DNA from: an uncultured Pelagibacteraceae bacterium
GTDB taxonomy: Bacteria > Pseudomonadota > Alphaproteobacteria > Pelagibacterales > Pelagibacteraceae
Assembly: GCA_902569285.1 (NCBI GenBank)
Contig: CACFTS010000008.1
Location: 1 to 35,094, forward strand
DNA: 35,094 nt
Direction of reading: 5' to 3'
The notes under the pieces are model-generated. The model was not told where the DNA came from and did not search any database. It worked only from the letters and a program-made list of their open reading frames with translations. Shown here piece by piece: positions 33,766 through 35,094 of this stretch (its first letter is position 1; each line of letters opens with the position of its first letter). The translations under genes were made by a program, and so were the position numbers.

Positions 33766-35094
33766 CCCTAAATTAAAAGAAGAATGTGGAATATTTGGTA
33801 TAAGTAATAATAAAGATGCTTCTGCATTAACTGCTCTTGGGCTTCATGCTCTACAACATCGTGGCCAAGAAGGCTGTGGAATAGTTACTTTTGATGGCAA
33901 ACAGTATTATTCAGAAAAAAGATTTGGATTAGTTGGTGATAATTTTAATAAAGAAAAAGTACTTAAAAATCTTCTAGGAAATTATGCTATTGGACATAAT
34001 CGATATAGTACTACTGGTGAAAATACTTTAAGAAATATTCAGCCTTTTTTTGCTGATACCAATGCCGGAGGTATTGGTGTGGCACACAATGGAAACTTAA
34101 CAAATTCAATTTCACTAAGAAATAAATTAGTTAAAGATGGAGCGATTTTTTACACAACATCTGATACAGAAACAATTATCCAACTAATTGCTAAATCTAA
34201 AAGAATAAAAACAATAGATAAAATTATTGATGCTATTTTTCAAATACAAGGTGGTTATGCTCTAGTAATGCTTACACAAGCTTCTTTAATTGGAGTAAGA
34301 GACCCGTTTGGTATCAGACCATTAATAATTGGAAAATTAAAAAATAGTTATATTTTAGCATCAGAAACATGCGCTTTAGATATAATTGGTGCAAAATTTA
34401 TTAGAGAAGTAGAAAATGGAGAAATTGTTTTAATTGAAAACGATCAACTAAAAAGTATTAAACCATTTCCTCCTAAAAAAGTTAGGCCATGTGTTTTTGA
34501 ATATATATATTTTTCAAGACCAGACAGTGTCTTAAATGGCAAAACTGCTTATGAACACAGAAAAAATCTTGGTATTGAGCTTGCAAAAGAAAACGACATA
34601 AACGCTGATATAATTGTACCTGTTCCAGATTCGGGTAACGCAGCTGCACTTGGTTTTGCACAATATTTGGGTAAGAATTTTGAATTGGGACTTATTCGTA
34701 ATCATTATGTTGGAAGAACTTTTATTGAACCTAGTCAAAAAATCAGAAACTTGGGAGTAAAGTTAAAATTAAATGCTAATCAATCAACAATTAAAGATAA
34801 AAAAATAATTTTAATTGATGACTCGTTAGTAAGAGGAACTACTTCTCATAAAATAGTTAAAATGTTATATGATGCTGGAGCTAAAGAAGTTCATGTAAAG
34901 ATTGCTTGTCCTGAAATTAAATATCCAGATTTTTATGGCGTAGATACACCGACTAAAAAAGAATTACTTGCAGCAAATAAAACAAATTATGAAATTTGTG
35001 AATATATAGGAGCCAAATCTTTAAAATTTTTAACTTTAGAAGGACTTTATAAAGCAATAGGATTTGATAAAAGAAATGAAAATTATCCTCAACT
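33719..35094 (+). CDS. purF: Amidophosphoribosyltransferase PurF (3' end cut by window edge)
   Basis: PurF makes the first committed step of purine synthesis: PRPP + Gln to phosphoribosylamine. The frame starts at ATG 33719 inside cvpA and runs open to the window end (458 codons seen). A 22-residue Lys-rich propeptide precedes the catalytic Cys in LKEECGIFG, presumably removed by self-processing. The Ntn glutaminase domain shows LHALQHRGQEGCGIV, GHNRYSTTGE and GVAHNGNLTN; the phosphoribosyltransferase domain shows the PRPP loop IILIDDSLVRGTTS and VPDSG. Where the B. subtilis-type enzyme has a cluster-binding Cys before FYG, this has Asp (YPDFYGVDTP), so an Fe-S cluster is unlikely. No other start can supply the propeptide. 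Confidence 0.95.
   Translation, partial: MKKHIKILKKKLKNFDPKLKEECGIFGISNNKDASALTALGLHALQHRGQEGCGIVTFDGKQYYSEKRFGLVGDNFNKEKVLKNLLGNYAIGHNRYSTTGENTLRNIQPFFADTNAGGIGVAHNGNLTNSISLRNKLVKDGAIFYTTSDTETIIQLIAKSKRIKTIDKIIDAIFQIQGGYALVMLTQASLIGVRDPFGIRPLIIGKLKNSYILASETCALDIIGAKFIREVENGEIVLIENDQLKSIKPFPPKKVRPCVFEYIYFSRPDSVLNGKTAYEHRKNLGIELAKENDINADIIVPVPDSGNAAALGFAQYLGKNFELGLIRNHYVGRTFIEPSQKIRNLGVKLKLNANQSTIKDKKIILIDDSLVRGTTSHKIVKMLYDAGAKEVHVKIACPEIKYPDFYGVDTPTKKELLAANKTNYEICEYIGAKSLKFLTLEGLYKAIGFDKRNENYPQ

Noticed and set aside
1..35094. Mobile elements, CRISPR arrays, toxin-antitoxin pairs, tRNA genes or foreign islands
   Set aside because: No spaced direct repeats, transposase, integrase or tRNA-like folds were seen; base and amino acid use looks uniform throughout.

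Overview
The window is a gene-dense, very AT-rich stretch of bacterial chromosome. It most likely comes from a SAR11-type alphaproteobacterium (Pelagibacterales). The evidence is the low GC, Lys/Asn/Ile-rich proteins, about 98 % coding density (36 genes, 17 overlapping neighbour pairs, longest non-coding gap 138 bp) and alphaproteobacterial markers and gene orders: an NDUFA12-type complex I subunit, DUF2155, DUF2066 next to a DnaA-like Hda protein and purM/purN, an RNase E with an acidic insert, and pepA-lptF-lptG-lptD-surA-pdxA-rsmA. I see no tRNA, rRNA, CRISPR array, insertion sequence, prophage or integrase. This is a housekeeping region, not a genomic island.

Layout. 1-4386 (minus): mrcA, prfB and an AsmA-like protein cut by the window edge; prfB carries a programmed +1 frameshift. 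4480-6276 (plus): rne, divergent from mrcA. 6269-7264 (minus): thiS-thiG. 7281-9476 (plus): aroQ-accB-accC. 9473-10196 (minus): NDUFA12 homologue and DUF2155 protein. 10312-11136 (plus): a stand-alone protein resembling only the C-terminal part of B12-dependent ribonucleotide reductase. 11138-14661 (minus): DUF2066 protein, hda-like, aspS. 14673-16263 (plus): purM-purN. 16253-18113 (minus): pepA-ndk. 18252-25569 (plus): lptF-lptG-lptD-surA-pdxA-rsmA, an outer-membrane biogenesis cluster. 25558-28147 (minus): fabD-fabG-acpP-gmk. 28235-30810 (plus): rpsF-rpsR-rplI-dnaB. 30823-35094 (plus): RND/MMPL exporter, cvpA, purF (cut by the edge).

How the genes fit together. Most belong to core growth functions: fatty acid synthesis (accBC, fabDG, acpP), purines (purF, purM, purN, gmk, ndk), envelope assembly (mrcA, lptFGD, surA, AsmA-like), translation (prfB, aspS, rpsF, rpsR, rplI, rsmA), replication (dnaB, hda-like), RNA decay (rne), and the cofactors thiamine (thiazole branch) and pyridoxal phosphate. 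Genes within each run are joined by overlaps (ATGA, TAATG, GTGA) or gaps of a few bases, so translation is probably coupled.

Most worth a second look: dnaB is split by a one-base shift at a run of seven A; the orphan NrdJ C-terminal module; an RNase E that lacks the Zn-link cysteines and a long scaffold tail; the intact RF2 frameshift switch; and a thiS 3' end that doubles as the ribosome binding site for a TTG-started thiG. I found no clearly new multi-gene system. No gap exceeds 300 bases; the five longest (93, 115, 138, 87 and 67 bp) hold at most promoters.
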